A stretch of DNA of 64,000 nt from the NCBI GenBank assembly GCA_052379645.1, contig JBQSYU010000015.1, one strand, 5' to 3'. Source of the DNA: Arthrobacter_H sp030452125. GTDB taxonomy: Bacteria > Actinomycetota > Actinomycetes > Actinomycetales > Micrococcaceae. The notes below the pieces were generated by a model. It had not been told where the DNA came from. It searched no databases and saw nothing but the letters and a program-made list of their open reading frames with translations. The position numbers and the translations under genes are program-made. This document shows positions 34,417 to 42,229 of the stretch, in pieces; the first letter of the stretch is position 1; every line of letters begins with the position of its first letter.

Positions 34417-35430
34417 ATCAGCGATCCACGCATTAACGATCGAATCCGCGTCCCAGAGGTGCGGCTGGTTGGACCCAACGGCGAACAGGTGGGCATTGTC
34501 CGCATCGAGGACGCGTTGCGTCTGGCCGCGGAGTCCGACCTTGATCTGGTCGAGGTGGCGCCGACGGCCAAGCCGCCCGTGTGCAAACTGATGGACTTCG
34601 GCAAATTCAAGTACGAAGCCGCGGTGAAGGCACGCGAGGCACGCAAGAACCAGACCAACACGGTCCTCAAGGAAGTCCGCTTCCGCCTCAAGATCGACAA
34701 GCACGATTACGAGACGAAGACCGGGCATGCCCTGCGCTTCCTCGGCGCTGGCGACAAGGTCAAGGCCATGATCCAGTTCCGTGGTCGTGAGCAGCAGCGT
34801 CCCGAACTGGGCATCCGCCTGCTGAACAAGTTCGCCGAAGACGTGGCCGAAGTCGGCGTCGTCGAGTCGAGCCCGCGTCAGGACGGCCGCAACATGGTCA
34901 TGGTCGTCGGACCGCTGAAGAACAAGGCAGAGGCCAAGGCCGAAGCCCGCCGTCAGGCACAGCGTGAAAACGACAAGGCCAAGTCCAAGGCGACCAAGGA
35001 AGACCGCGTCGATACCTCGGACGAGCAGCCGGCCATGACCCAGTCCTTGGGTGACAACCTTCCGGACGAGTTCCAGGCGCGTCTGGCCCAGGTCGAGGCG
35101 GATAACGCCGAAAAGGCCAAGGTCGACGCCGCAGCAGCCAAGGAAGCAGAAGCCAAGGCAGCCGCAGCCCCGCAGACCCCCGAGGCCGAACCGGCCACCA
35201 AGCCTGCGGAAGCCGCCAAGCCTGCGGAAGCGACCAAGCCAGCGGCGGCCAGCAAGCCGTCGACCGCGGCGAAGCCGGCAGCGGCAGCCAAGCCGGCCGC
35301 TGCAGCGAAGCCCGCAGCAGCTCCGAAGCCGGCCGCCAAGCCGGCCCCGAAGCCTGCGCCGAAACCGGCACCGAAGCCCAGCGCGGCTCCGAAGCCCACC
35401 GCGGCTCCGAAACCTCGTCCGGGTAAATAG
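34417..35430 (+). CDS. infC: Translation initiation factor IF-3, likely AUC start
   Basis: IF-3 of 337 residues, about 165 longer than the usual factor. The N-terminal domain (DPRINDRIRVPEVRLVGPNG) and C-terminal domain (KIDKHDYETKTGHALRFL, GDKVKAMIQFRGRE) are complete by residue about 172. The rest is a tail rich in Ala, Lys, Glu and Pro, ending in repeated KPA units. No ATG or GTG is placed well: AGGAG at 34406-34410 is 6 nt before ATC 34417, which I take as the start. TTG 34375 with GGAGG is the alternative. A rare start codon is a known infC trait (AUU in E. coli). Confidence 0.9.
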   Translation: MSDPRINDRIRVPEVRLVGPNGEQVGIVRIEDALRLAAESDLDLVEVAPTAKPPVCKLMDFGKFKYEAAVKAREARKNQTNTVLKEVRFRLKIDKHDYETKTGHALRFLGAGDKVKAMIQFRGREQQRPELGIRLLNKFAEDVAEVGVVESSPRQDGRNMVMVVGPLKNKAEAKAEARRQAQRENDKAKSKATKEDRVDTSDEQPAMTQSLGDNLPDEFQARLAQVEADNAEKAKVDAAAAKEAEAKAAAAPQTPEAEPATKPAEAAKPAEATKPAAASKPSTAAKPAAAAKPAAAAKPAAAPKPAAKPAPKPAPKPAPKPSAAPKPTAAPKPRPGK

Positions 35431-35546
35431 CCCGGTGTGGCCAGCCCCTGTCGGGGGCAGCACTTGACCCACGGTTTCCCATACAGGAAGCCTCAAAGAT
35501 CCCCGGTCCGATAGGGCAACGGGAGCACGTAAGGAGAACGGCGGAT

Positions 35547-35741
35547 ATGCCGAAGTTCAAGACCCACAGTGGCGCCAAGAAGCGCTTCAAGCTCACCGGT
35601 AGCGGCAAGATCATGCGCCAGCAGGCCAATCGTCGTCACTACCTGGAGCACAAGCCTTCCAGCCTGAAGCGCCAGCTCAAGGGCGAACGGATCGTTGCCA
35701 AGGCGGACACCAAGACCATCAAGCGGATGCTGGGCCTCTAA
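35547..35741 (+). CDS. rpmI: 50S ribosomal protein L35
   Basis: A 64-residue large-subunit protein. The N-terminus MPKFKTHSGAKKRFKLTGSG and the later NRRHYLEHKPSS and KRMLGL segments are standard. AAGGAGAAC lies upstream of the ATG. It sits between infC and rplT in the conserved operon; the 116-nt gap from infC contains only small GC hairpins. Confidence 0.97.
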   Translation: MPKFKTHSGAKKRFKLTGSGKIMRQQANRRHYLEHKPSSLKRQLKGERIVAKADTKTIKRMLGL

Positions 35742-35752
35742 GCACACGCACC

Positions 35753-35769
35753 GGGAACCACGAGTTCCC
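35753..35769 (+). other. Small hairpin between rpmI and rplT
   Basis: GGGAAC-CACGA-GTTCCC. It could be an mRNA processing or weak attenuation element; no T run follows. Confidence 0.35.
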
Positions 35770-35845
35770 ATCCATCCATGGAGTTCCCCCGGACAGGTCG
35801 CCGATAGGCAGGCATCCCGAGGACAAGATATTAAGGAGTACACAC

Positions 35846-36523
35846 GTGGCACGTGTGAAGCGGGCAGTCAACGCCCACAAGAAGCGTCGGGTCGTTCTCG
35901 AACGGGCCAAGGGCTACCGCGGTCAGCGTTCGCGCCTGTACCGCAAGGCCAAGGAGCAGCTGCTCCACTCGTTCGTCTACAGCTACGGCCACCGCCGCAA
36001 GCGCAAGGGTGACTTCCGTCGCCTCTGGATCCAGCGCATCAACGCTGCTTCCCGCGCGAACGGCCTGACCTACAACCGTCTGATCCAGGGCTTGAAGGCC
36101 GCTGAGGTCGAGGTTGATCGCCGGATGCTCGCCGATCTCGCCGTGTCCGACGCCAACGCGTTCGGCGCACTGGTCAAGGTCGCCAAGGAGGCCCTCCCGG
36201 CCGACGTCAACGCCCCGGCCGCCGAGAAGCCCGCCACGAAGGCACCGGCTGCTCCGGCCGCCAAGAAGGCTGCCGCCCCCAAGGCCGCCGCCCCGAAGGC
36301 CGCCAAGGCCACCGAGGGTGAAGGCATGGTCAAGGCCGTTGAAGGCGAGGAAGCCCCCGCGGGCTACGTCATCAAGGGCAACCAGTCGATGAAGTACCAC
36401 GTGCCGGATTCGACCTGGTACGACCAGACGCAGCCGGAGTTCTGGTTCAACTCCGTCGAGGCCGCCAAGGCCGCCGGTTTCGAGCCGGCAGGTGGCGAGT
36501 CCCGCCAGCAGTTCTCCAAGTAG
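35846..36523 (+). CDS. rplT: 50S ribosomal protein L20 with extra C-terminal domain
   Basis: L20 core in residues 1 to about 122 (MARVKRAVNAHKKRRVVLER, GYRGQRSRLYRKAKEQLLHS, NGLTYNRLIQGLKAAEVEVD). Then comes an Ala/Lys/Pro linker (about 123-158) and a separate about 60-residue module: GYVIKGNQSMKYHVPDSTWY, then EFWFNSVEAAKAAGFEP. The total of 225 residues compares with about 118-130 for a normal L20. The end module resembles a small domain (GN-x-SMKYHxP...WY...WF...EAA..AGF) that I recall on several actinobacterial proteins, akin to the Ada metal-binding fold but without cysteines. TTAAGGAG precedes the start. Confidence 0.92.
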   Translation: MARVKRAVNAHKKRRVVLERAKGYRGQRSRLYRKAKEQLLHSFVYSYGHRRKRKGDFRRLWIQRINAASRANGLTYNRLIQGLKAAEVEVDRRMLADLAVSDANAFGALVKVAKEALPADVNAPAAEKPATKAPAAPAAKKAAAPKAAAPKAAKATEGEGMVKAVEGEEAPAGYVIKGNQSMKYHVPDSTWYDQTQPEFWFNSVEAAKAAGFEPAGGESRQQFSK

Positions 36524-36557
36524 GACACTGCGCCGCGGGCCACGGCCCGCATGGTGC

Positions 36558-36592
36558 GAGGGGACGGAATTCCAAGCGGATTCCGTCCCCTC
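36558..36592 (+). terminator. Terminator hairpin after rplT
   Basis: GAGGGGACGGAAT and ATTCCGTCCCCTC form a 13-bp perfect stem with a 9-nt loop. There is no T run, as is common in high-GC genomes. Confidence 0.7.
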
Positions 36593-36649
36593 GGCCGTTA
36601 ACCACTAGTGGTGGCCGGACCACCTGTGCGCTGCGGCGCCCGACACCGA

Positions 36650-36655
36650 TAAGGT
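36650..36655 (+). promoter_or_regulatory. Putative -10 box for the SpoU methyltransferase gene
   Basis: TAAGGT, spaced 7 nt from the ATG at 36663. Confidence 0.4.
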
Positions 36656-36662
36656 TCTTCCC

Positions 36663-37577
36663 ATGAGCGCCGAACACCACGCTGAGATCGAAATGACCAA
36701 CCCACGGGCCGAACGCGTCCGCGACGTGGCCCGGTTGGCCACCCGGCCCGGCCGTGCCAAGAAGGCTGCTTTCCTGGCCGAGGGACCCCAAGCGGTCCGT
36801 GAGGCACTGCAACGCCACGACACCATGGTGGCCGGGGGCGAACGCGGGATCGTCCAGGAGGTCTTCGCCACCGCTGAAGCCCTCCAGCGACACCCGGATC
36901 TGGCGCGGCCGCGGACCAGGGTCAGGCTGCGCACCGCGAGCCCCGAGGTGCTGGCCGCCATGGCCGACACCGTGTCCCCGCAAGGGATCATGGCCGTCTG
37001 CCGCATCGCCGAGACCAGCCTCGATGAGGTGTTCGACGCCGGGACGCGGCTTGTCGCCGTATTGTGCCGGGTCCAGGACCCCGGCAACGCCGGCACGATC
37101 CTCCGCGCCGCCGTGGCAGCGGGGGCCGATGCAGTCGTGCTCACCGGGGGAAGCGTCGACATCTACAACCCCAAGGCCGTGCGCTCCACCGTCGGATCCA
37201 TCTTCCAGGTGCCGATCGTCTCCGGGGTGTCGTTCACGTCCCTGGCCGCTGCGGCGCAGGAGGCGCAGGTGCAGCTTCTGGCCGCCGACGGGTACGGGGA
37301 TACCGACCTCGACGTGCTGCAGGACCAGAGCACGATGCGCCGCCTGGGTGGACCTGGCAGCAGCGGGAGTGTTGCGGGACCTCAGCTGGAGGCACCCACC
37401 GCGTGGCTCTTCGGCAACGAAGCCCAGGGACTGGACGAGGAGGAACTGACGACCGCGGGCCACCGGGTTGCGGTACCGCTCTACGGGGTCGCGGAATCAT
37501 TGAACGTGGGCACGGCGGCCACCGTCTGCCTCTACGCCTCGGCGCGGGCGCACCGGAGATCCGGTCCATCCGCCTGA
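36663..37577 (+). CDS. TrmH/SpoU-family RNA 2'-O-methyltransferase
   Basis: A 304-residue SPOUT enzyme. Three SpoU motifs are visible: VQDPGNAGTILRAAVAAGAD, AWLFGNEAQGLDEEEL and VAESLNVGTAATVCLYA. An N-terminal RNA-binding-like region (AAFLAEGPQAVREALQ) precedes them. An insertion of about 20 Gly/Ser-rich residues (GGPGSSGSVAG) lies between motifs 1 and 2. It sits between the L20 operon and a metal transporter, typical of actinobacterial 23S rRNA methyltransferases of this group. The exact nucleotide target is not deducible. Confidence 0.87.
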   Translation: MSAEHHAEIEMTNPRAERVRDVARLATRPGRAKKAAFLAEGPQAVREALQRHDTMVAGGERGIVQEVFATAEALQRHPDLARPRTRVRLRTASPEVLAAMADTVSPQGIMAVCRIAETSLDEVFDAGTRLVAVLCRVQDPGNAGTILRAAVAAGADAVVLTGGSVDIYNPKAVRSTVGSIFQVPIVSGVSFTSLAAAAQEAQVQLLAADGYGDTDLDVLQDQSTMRRLGGPGSSGSVAGPQLEAPTAWLFGNEAQGLDEEELTTAGHRVAVPLYGVAESLNVGTAATVCLYASARAHRRSGPSA

Positions 37578-37675
37578 GGGCACGGTCCGGGCGTGGCGGG
37601 AGGAGCCCCTCGACGTAGTACCGTGACGCAAGGATATCCAATGGCGCGCATCGCGCCCCGACAGAGGCGGTAACC

Positions 37676-38632
37676 ATGGCAGCATCCGGTGGGAACAAGG
37701 CCGTCGTCGCGGCGCTGGCAGCCAATCTGGCGATTGCCGTCTTCAAGTTCGTCGCCTGGCTGCTCACCCAGTCCTCATCGATGCTGGCCGAGGCGATCCA
37801 CTCGGTCGCGGACTCGGGCAACCAGGTCCTGCTGCTGATTGGCGGGAAGAGGTCCACCCGTGAAGCCAACCCCGCACACCCCTTCGGGTTCGGACGTGAG
37901 CGGTATATCTACGCCTTCATCGTCTCCATCATCCTGTTCAGCGTCGGCGGGCTGTTCGCCCTCTATGAAGCCTTCCAGAAGTTCAAGGATCCCCATGGCA
38001 TCGAAGGACCCTGGTGGTGGGTCCCGGTCGCCGTGCTCGTCGGGGCGATCATCGCCGAAGGACTCTCCTTCAGGACGGCCATCCGCGAATCCAACCAGGT
38101 CCGCGGGACCACTGGGTGGGTGAAGTTCGTTCGCCGGGCCAAGGCCCCCGAACTACCGGTGATCCTGTTGGAGGACCTGGGGGCACTGGTGGGCCTGTTC
38201 TTCGCCCTGCTGGGGGTGGGGCTGACCCTGCTGACGGGCAATGGGCTCTTCGACGCCGCCGGGACCGCGATGATCGGGGTGCTGCTGGTCTGCATCGCGG
38301 TCATCCTGGCCGTGGAAACCAAATCCCTGCTGCTGGGGGAGTCGGCGACCGGTGAAGACATCGCCGGGATCGAAGCGGCCATCCGCGCCGACGGCACCGA
38401 CATCATCCACCTGAAGACCCTGCACCTGGGCCCTGAGGAGATCCTCGTTGCCGCCAAGTTCGGCATCCGCAAGGGCAGTTCCGGTGAAGACATCGCCAGG
38501 GCCATCGATGCGACCGAGGCGCGGATCCGCGCCTCGGTGCCGACCGCAACACTGATCTACCTCGAACCTGACATCGAACGGACGACCGAGGACATCGGGG
38601 GTCCCGGGACCAACGAAGGAGTCGCTGAATGA
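37676..38632 (+). CDS. Cation diffusion facilitator family transporter
   Basis: Divalent-metal/proton antiporter-type membrane protein of 318 residues. The metal-site helix reads LAEAIHSVADSGNQVLLLIG, and the second LLEDLGALVGLFFALLGVG, the pattern of the CDF (ZnT9-like) subgroup. GKRSTREANPAHPFGFGRER is the loop after helix 2. A cytoplasmic C-terminal domain (residues about 220-300) follows. The metal, Zn or another, cannot be told. The stop overlaps the next gene (ATGA). Confidence 0.88.
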   Translation: MAASGGNKAVVAALAANLAIAVFKFVAWLLTQSSSMLAEAIHSVADSGNQVLLLIGGKRSTREANPAHPFGFGRERYIYAFIVSIILFSVGGLFALYEAFQKFKDPHGIEGPWWWVPVAVLVGAIIAEGLSFRTAIRESNQVRGTTGWVKFVRRAKAPELPVILLEDLGALVGLFFALLGVGLTLLTGNGLFDAAGTAMIGVLLVCIAVILAVETKSLLLGESATGEDIAGIEAAIRADGTDIIHLKTLHLGPEEILVAAKFGIRKGSSGEDIARAIDATEARIRASVPTATLIYLEPDIERTTEDIGGPGTNEGVAE

Positions 38633-39093
38633 ATGCGTTGAAACAAATCGTCGGCGCGGCACTGGTTGATTCGCTCCAGGCCCCGACCCGGCTGTTGGCG
38701 GCCCGCCGGACCAGTCCGCCCGCCTTGGCCGGGCTCTGGGAATTTCCCGGGGGCAAGGTCGAAGCCGGGGAGGGCTGCCAGGCCGGTCTGCTTCGTGAAC
38801 TGGCCGAGGAACTGGGCATCGAGGCGGAACTCGGAGCCGAAATCGAGGGACCGATCGACCAGGGCTGGAAACTCTCGGGACCGGCGGCCATGCGCGTCTG
38901 GCTCGCCTGCGTCACCGACGGGACCCCCGAACCGCTGGAAGACCACGACGAACTGCGGTGGCTGGAACTCGATGGGGACCTGAAGGACGTTGTTCCGTGG
39001 ATTCCCGCGGATCTGCCGATCGTCGAGGCGATCGTGGCCCGACACGGTGCCCTACCCGGGACGGTATCCGGTCAGGGCATCGTGCGCCCATGA
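38629..39093 (+). CDS. mutT: MutT-like Nudix hydrolase
   Basis: A 154-residue Nudix hydrolase of the 8-oxo-dGTP diphosphatase type. The Nudix box is complete: GGKVEAGEGCQAGLLRELAE followed by ELGI. The preceding LAGLWEFPGGK is typical of MutT. The assignment to 8-oxo-dGTP is by similarity. It overlaps the transporter gene by 4 nt and the peptidase gene by 4 nt, so the three are one operon. Confidence 0.85.
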   Translation: MNALKQIVGAALVDSLQAPTRLLAARRTSPPALAGLWEFPGGKVEAGEGCQAGLLRELAEELGIEAELGAEIEGPIDQGWKLSGPAAMRVWLACVTDGTPEPLEDHDELRWLELDGDLKDVVPWIPADLPIVEAIVARHGALPGTVSGQGIVRP

Positions 39094-39710
39094 TCCTGCT
39101 GACCGGTTTCGAACCTTTTGGCGGGGATCCGCTGAACCCGTCGGGGGACGCCTCACGCCGTGCCGCGGAACTGCTCTCCGAATCCGGCCACCCCGCCACC
39201 GCCGTCGAACTTCCGTGTGTCTTTTCCGAAGCCGCGGGAGTCCTGCGCAGGGCCCTGCAGGACCACCGTCCGGAACTGGTGGTCTGCACCGGGCTCAATG
39301 CCGCTGCCGGGGCCGTCATGCTCGAACGGGTCGCCCTGAACGTGATCGACGCCCGCATCCCCGACAACGCGGGGGAACAACCCGTGGATGTGCCCGTCGT
39401 TCCCGGGGCCCCTGCGGCCTATTTCACGACCCTGCCCCTCAAGCGGGCCCTGGCCGCGTTGCAGCGGGAGGGGATCCCCGCCCAGGTGTCCCAGAGTGCC
39501 GGCACCTTCGTCTGCAACCAGATCTTCTACACGCTGATGCATGAGCTGGCGGCCTCGGGACAGGCCCGCCGTGGCGGCTTCGTCCATGTCCCCTTCCCGG
39601 CGGTGGCCCGGGTGGATCCCGAGTCCCTGGCCACGGCGCTGGTCCTGGTGGTGCGTGAGGCGCTGGAGGGCTCGGCGGATATCAGCCTCGGGGCCGGGAC
39701 CATCGCCTGA
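39090..39710 (+). CDS. pcp: Pyrrolidone-carboxylate peptidase (pyroglutamyl-peptidase I)
   Basis: Cysteine peptidase that removes N-terminal pyroglutamate, 206 residues. Motifs: ILLTGFEPFGGDPLNPS at the start, the catalytic glutamate in MLERVALNVIDARIPDN, the nucleophile in SAGTFVCNQIFYTLMH, and the histidine in GGFVHVPF. The triad is complete. Its end overlaps the convergent HExxH gene by 29 bp. Confidence 0.92.
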   Translation: MILLTGFEPFGGDPLNPSGDASRRAAELLSESGHPATAVELPCVFSEAAGVLRRALQDHRPELVVCTGLNAAAGAVMLERVALNVIDARIPDNAGEQPVDVPVVPGAPAAYFTTLPLKRALAALQREGIPAQVSQSAGTFVCNQIFYTLMHELAASGQARRGGFVHVPFPAVARVDPESLATALVLVVREALEGSADISLGAGTIA

Positions 39711-40149
39711 GCGGCGGCAGGAGGGCGCCGATCGGCCGGCTCCTGCGCTGCGTGTAGCCGCCAGCCGCCAGCCCGGCCTGCCGTTCGAAGACATTGCGGG
39801 AGGCGGGGTCGCCGGTGCGGAGCCAGGAATATCCGGCGGCCACCGCGTAGAGCGGTAGGAACGGCAGTCCCAGGCACCAGGCATATTGGCTGGCGTGGCG
39901 TTCCTCGTGGACGATGAGTCCGGGACAACGCTCCGGCTCGTCGAGGCCCTCCCGCCAGAGGACGACGTTGCCCACGGTGAAGGCCGCGGCGTCGGGCAGG
40001 TCCAGCCGATACCCGAGGGCGAGGTAGAGGCCACGAGGCCCCGAACGCACCCGGCACCCCGTGGCACGGGCCAGCAGCAGCCCGCACGGAGTAGCCAGGT
40101 TCAGCCAGTTCGCCGCGCTGCGCCAACGCGCCCGGTCAGTTGCCGCCAC
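39682..40149 (-). CDS. Small HExxH-containing protein coupled to the penicillin-binding protein gene
   Basis: A 155-residue protein starting with GTG 40149, inside the end of the upstream PBP gene. It carries LIVHEERHASQYAWCLGLPF (His81, Glu82, His85) and later ASRNVFERQAG, where Glu122 could be a third metal ligand, so it resembles a minimal zincin. A hydrophobic stretch (LPFLPLYAVAAGYSWL, about 95-110) follows the motif. I do not recognise the family by name; peptidase activity is a guess from the motif. Confidence 0.65.
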   Translation of the reverse strand: MAATDRARWRSAANWLNLATPCGLLLARATGCRVRSGPRGLYLALGYRLDLPDAAAFTVGNVVLWREGLDEPERCPGLIVHEERHASQYAWCLGLPFLPLYAVAAGYSWLRTGDPASRNVFERQAGLAAGGYTQRRSRPIGALLPPLRRWSRPRG

Positions 40150-42070
40150 CGGACTTCTGCACCCCGGTGAGGAAATCAGCGACGAGGGGTCCAGCGGTCT
40201 GGGCCCCACCGATGCCTTCGGAGACGAATGCCGCCACGGCCAGATCACCCTGGACGGCGATGACCCAGGCATGGGCATTCTCGTCGGCGTCGTACTCGGC
40301 CGTGCCGGATTTGCCGTAGACCTTCGGCCCGGGGACCTTCTGCAGGCCCACCAGGGTGCCATGGGTGACGGTTCCGGCCATCATCTTCTGCAGCTCGTCG
40401 GCCTCCTTCGACTCCAGTTTCTTCGCCGGATCCTTGGCGGCATCCGGGCTCGGGGACTCCACCAGATGCGGGGAGACCGTCTGGCCGGCGGCCACGGAAG
40501 CGGCGACGGTGGCCATGCCCAACGGGGAGGTCTCCACGACACCCTGGCCGATGCCATTGGCCGCCAGGGTCGTCCCCGTCGAATCATCCGGGATGGAGCC
40601 CAGGAACGAGGAGACGCCGGTCGACGGGGAGGGGTTGAGCCCCAGGGAGGCCCCGGCAGTGGTCAGGTCCTTGGCCTTCAGGCCCGCAGCCCCGTTGATG
40701 AAGACGGTGTTGCAGGACTGGGCGATGGCCTCCGACAGCGGGATGGTCCCGAGCTTGCCGGCGGGGTAGGCGTCGAAGTTCTTGAACTCCTTGCCCTTGA
40801 TGGTGGTGGTCTTCGGGCATTTGACCTTGCTGGACGGGGTCTTCCCATCGCGGAGCATGGCCAGGGCGGTGACCACCTTGAAGGTGGACCCGGGGGCATA
40901 TTTGCCGAGCATCGCCGTGTTCATCCCCTGCTCCGCCGGGCCGGAGGCGGCGGCCAGAACGGAGCCGTCGGAGGGGCGGATGGCGACCAGGGCCGAGGTG
41001 GGGTCGACCTGTTTGAGTAGCTTCTCGGCCAGCTTCTGCTGGGCCGAGTCCAGCGTCACGGTCAGGTCCTTGCCGTTCTTCGGGTCGCGCTCGAAGAGCT
41101 CTTCCACCTGTTGGCCGGAGGGATCGTAACTGGCGATGGTCAGGCCCGCCGTGCCGGAGAGCCGATCGTCGTATTGGGCTTGAAGCCCCGAGAGCCCCAC
41201 GACGTCCCCGGCCTTGGTCTTGCCCTCGGATTCCTTGATGATTTCGGCGGTGGCCTGCCCGACGGTGCCCAGGATCGGTCGGGCGAAGGTCCGGGTCAGG
41301 GCCAACGGCTCGCTGCCGGTGATGGCCCGGCCGCCGGGGATGGCTTCGACCTGGGCGTCGGTGACCTCGCGCTTGGAGTTGTCGCGCAGCGTGATGGCTT
41401 CGACGAACGCCTGGTCCCCGGCGGCCTTGACCCGGGCGACGTAGTCGGACACGTCCACGTCGGCGAGCTTCGCGAGCTTCTTCGCCGCGCCCCCTGCCTC
41501 GCCGTCCTCCAGCCGCGTCTTGTCGAGGCCCAGGTGGACCACCGGGCGGTCCTTGACCAGTGCCTGCTTATCGGTGCTGCGGATCTGCCCGCGTTCGGAG
41601 GCCTTGGTCCGCAACGCCACATGGTGGCCCGGTTCCAGCCCCGTGAGTTCCTCCTGGTCGTAGTCGACCTGCCAGGCCTCCGCCTCCTGGTCGTAGGCCA
41701 GTTGTGCGCTGGTGGAGTATTCCCAGTCGGTCTTGGTGTCATCCACGTCCCAGACCGTCGTGAAGGTGGCGGTCGCCGTGGGGGAGTCCTCGTCCTCGTC
41801 CTCGGGCCGCTCGACCGAGTCCACCGTGGTGCGGTGCTTCAGGTCCTTCATGGAGTCGAAGGCGGTGGCCAGGTCCTCGGAAACCGTGGCAGGGTCGGCA
41901 TTCTTCAGCGGCACGGAAGAGAAATCGAAGGTCTCCAGGGCCTGGGCCACGGATTGGGCGACCGGATCGGGATCGGGCACCGGGGATGAGCATGCGGAGA
42001 GGCTTCCCAGGGCGAGCGTGGACAGGACGGTCGTCAGCGTCAAGCGCCGGGCTACATGCATGGTGGTCAT
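40136..42070 (-). CDS. Penicillin-binding transpeptidase lipoprotein (class B PBP with NTF2-like domain)
   Basis: A 644-residue cell-wall transpeptidase. The N-terminus is a lipoprotein signal (LGSLSACSS). Then come an NTF2-like MecA_N domain (about 35-155), a dimerisation domain and the transpeptidase domain. The active-site motifs are S395-x-x-K398 (PGSTFKVV), SCN in AQSCNTVF and KSG in VYGKSGTAEY. The start is ATG 42070; ATG 42061 is the alternative. It is divergent from pheS. It resembles actinobacterial PBPs of the PbpA/MecA-like group with naturally low beta-lactam affinity, which I cannot test. Confidence 0.88.
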   Translation of the reverse strand: MTTMHVARRLTLTTVLSTLALGSLSACSSPVPDPDPVAQSVAQALETFDFSSVPLKNADPATVSEDLATAFDSMKDLKHRTTVDSVERPEDEDEDSPTATATFTTVWDVDDTKTDWEYSTSAQLAYDQEAEAWQVDYDQEELTGLEPGHHVALRTKASERGQIRSTDKQALVKDRPVVHLGLDKTRLEDGEAGGAAKKLAKLADVDVSDYVARVKAAGDQAFVEAITLRDNSKREVTDAQVEAIPGGRAITGSEPLALTRTFARPILGTVGQATAEIIKESEGKTKAGDVVGLSGLQAQYDDRLSGTAGLTIASYDPSGQQVEELFERDPKNGKDLTVTLDSAQQKLAEKLLKQVDPTSALVAIRPSDGSVLAAASGPAEQGMNTAMLGKYAPGSTFKVVTALAMLRDGKTPSSKVKCPKTTTIKGKEFKNFDAYPAGKLGTIPLSEAIAQSCNTVFINGAAGLKAKDLTTAGASLGLNPSPSTGVSSFLGSIPDDSTGTTLAANGIGQGVVETSPLGMATVAASVAAGQTVSPHLVESPSPDAAKDPAKKLESKEADELQKMMAGTVTHGTLVGLQKVPGPKVYGKSGTAEYDADENAHAWVIAVQGDLAVAAFVSEGIGGAQTAGPLVADFLTGVQKSGGGN

Positions 42071-42172
42071 TATGGCCGGGGAGTGGACGCGATCACAAGG
42101 CGGGACATATGGAACGACGCCGCGGCGGGCGCAATGTCCGCGCGCGGGTTCGGGAGCCCGGGGGCGAACTAC

Positions 42173-42178
42173 TAGACT
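42173..42178 (+). promoter_or_regulatory. Putative -10 box for pheS
   Basis: TAGACT, giving a leader of about 45 nt before ATG 42230. No T-box or peptide attenuator is seen. Confidence 0.4.
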
Positions 42179-42229
42179 GGGATCCGGAAACAGGACCACC
42201 CCAACCGTGAAAAGGGCCGTACATCTGCC

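Noticed and set aside
35200..35420. Repetitive GCAAAGCCGGC-like units in infC, considered as a CRISPR or tandem repeat array
   Set aside because: They are in-frame codons for Lys-Pro-Ala repeats with varied third bases, not direct repeats with spacers.
33769..35496. A 575-codon minus-strand ORF opposite infC
   Set aside because: Only the last 122 codons (DUF1844) have family features; the Gly/Arg/Leu-rich part mirrors the infC Ala/Lys/Pro tail.
42071..42229. A T-box or peptide attenuator before pheS
   Set aside because: The leader is only about 45 nt from the likely start and shows no specifier stem or Phe-rich ORF.
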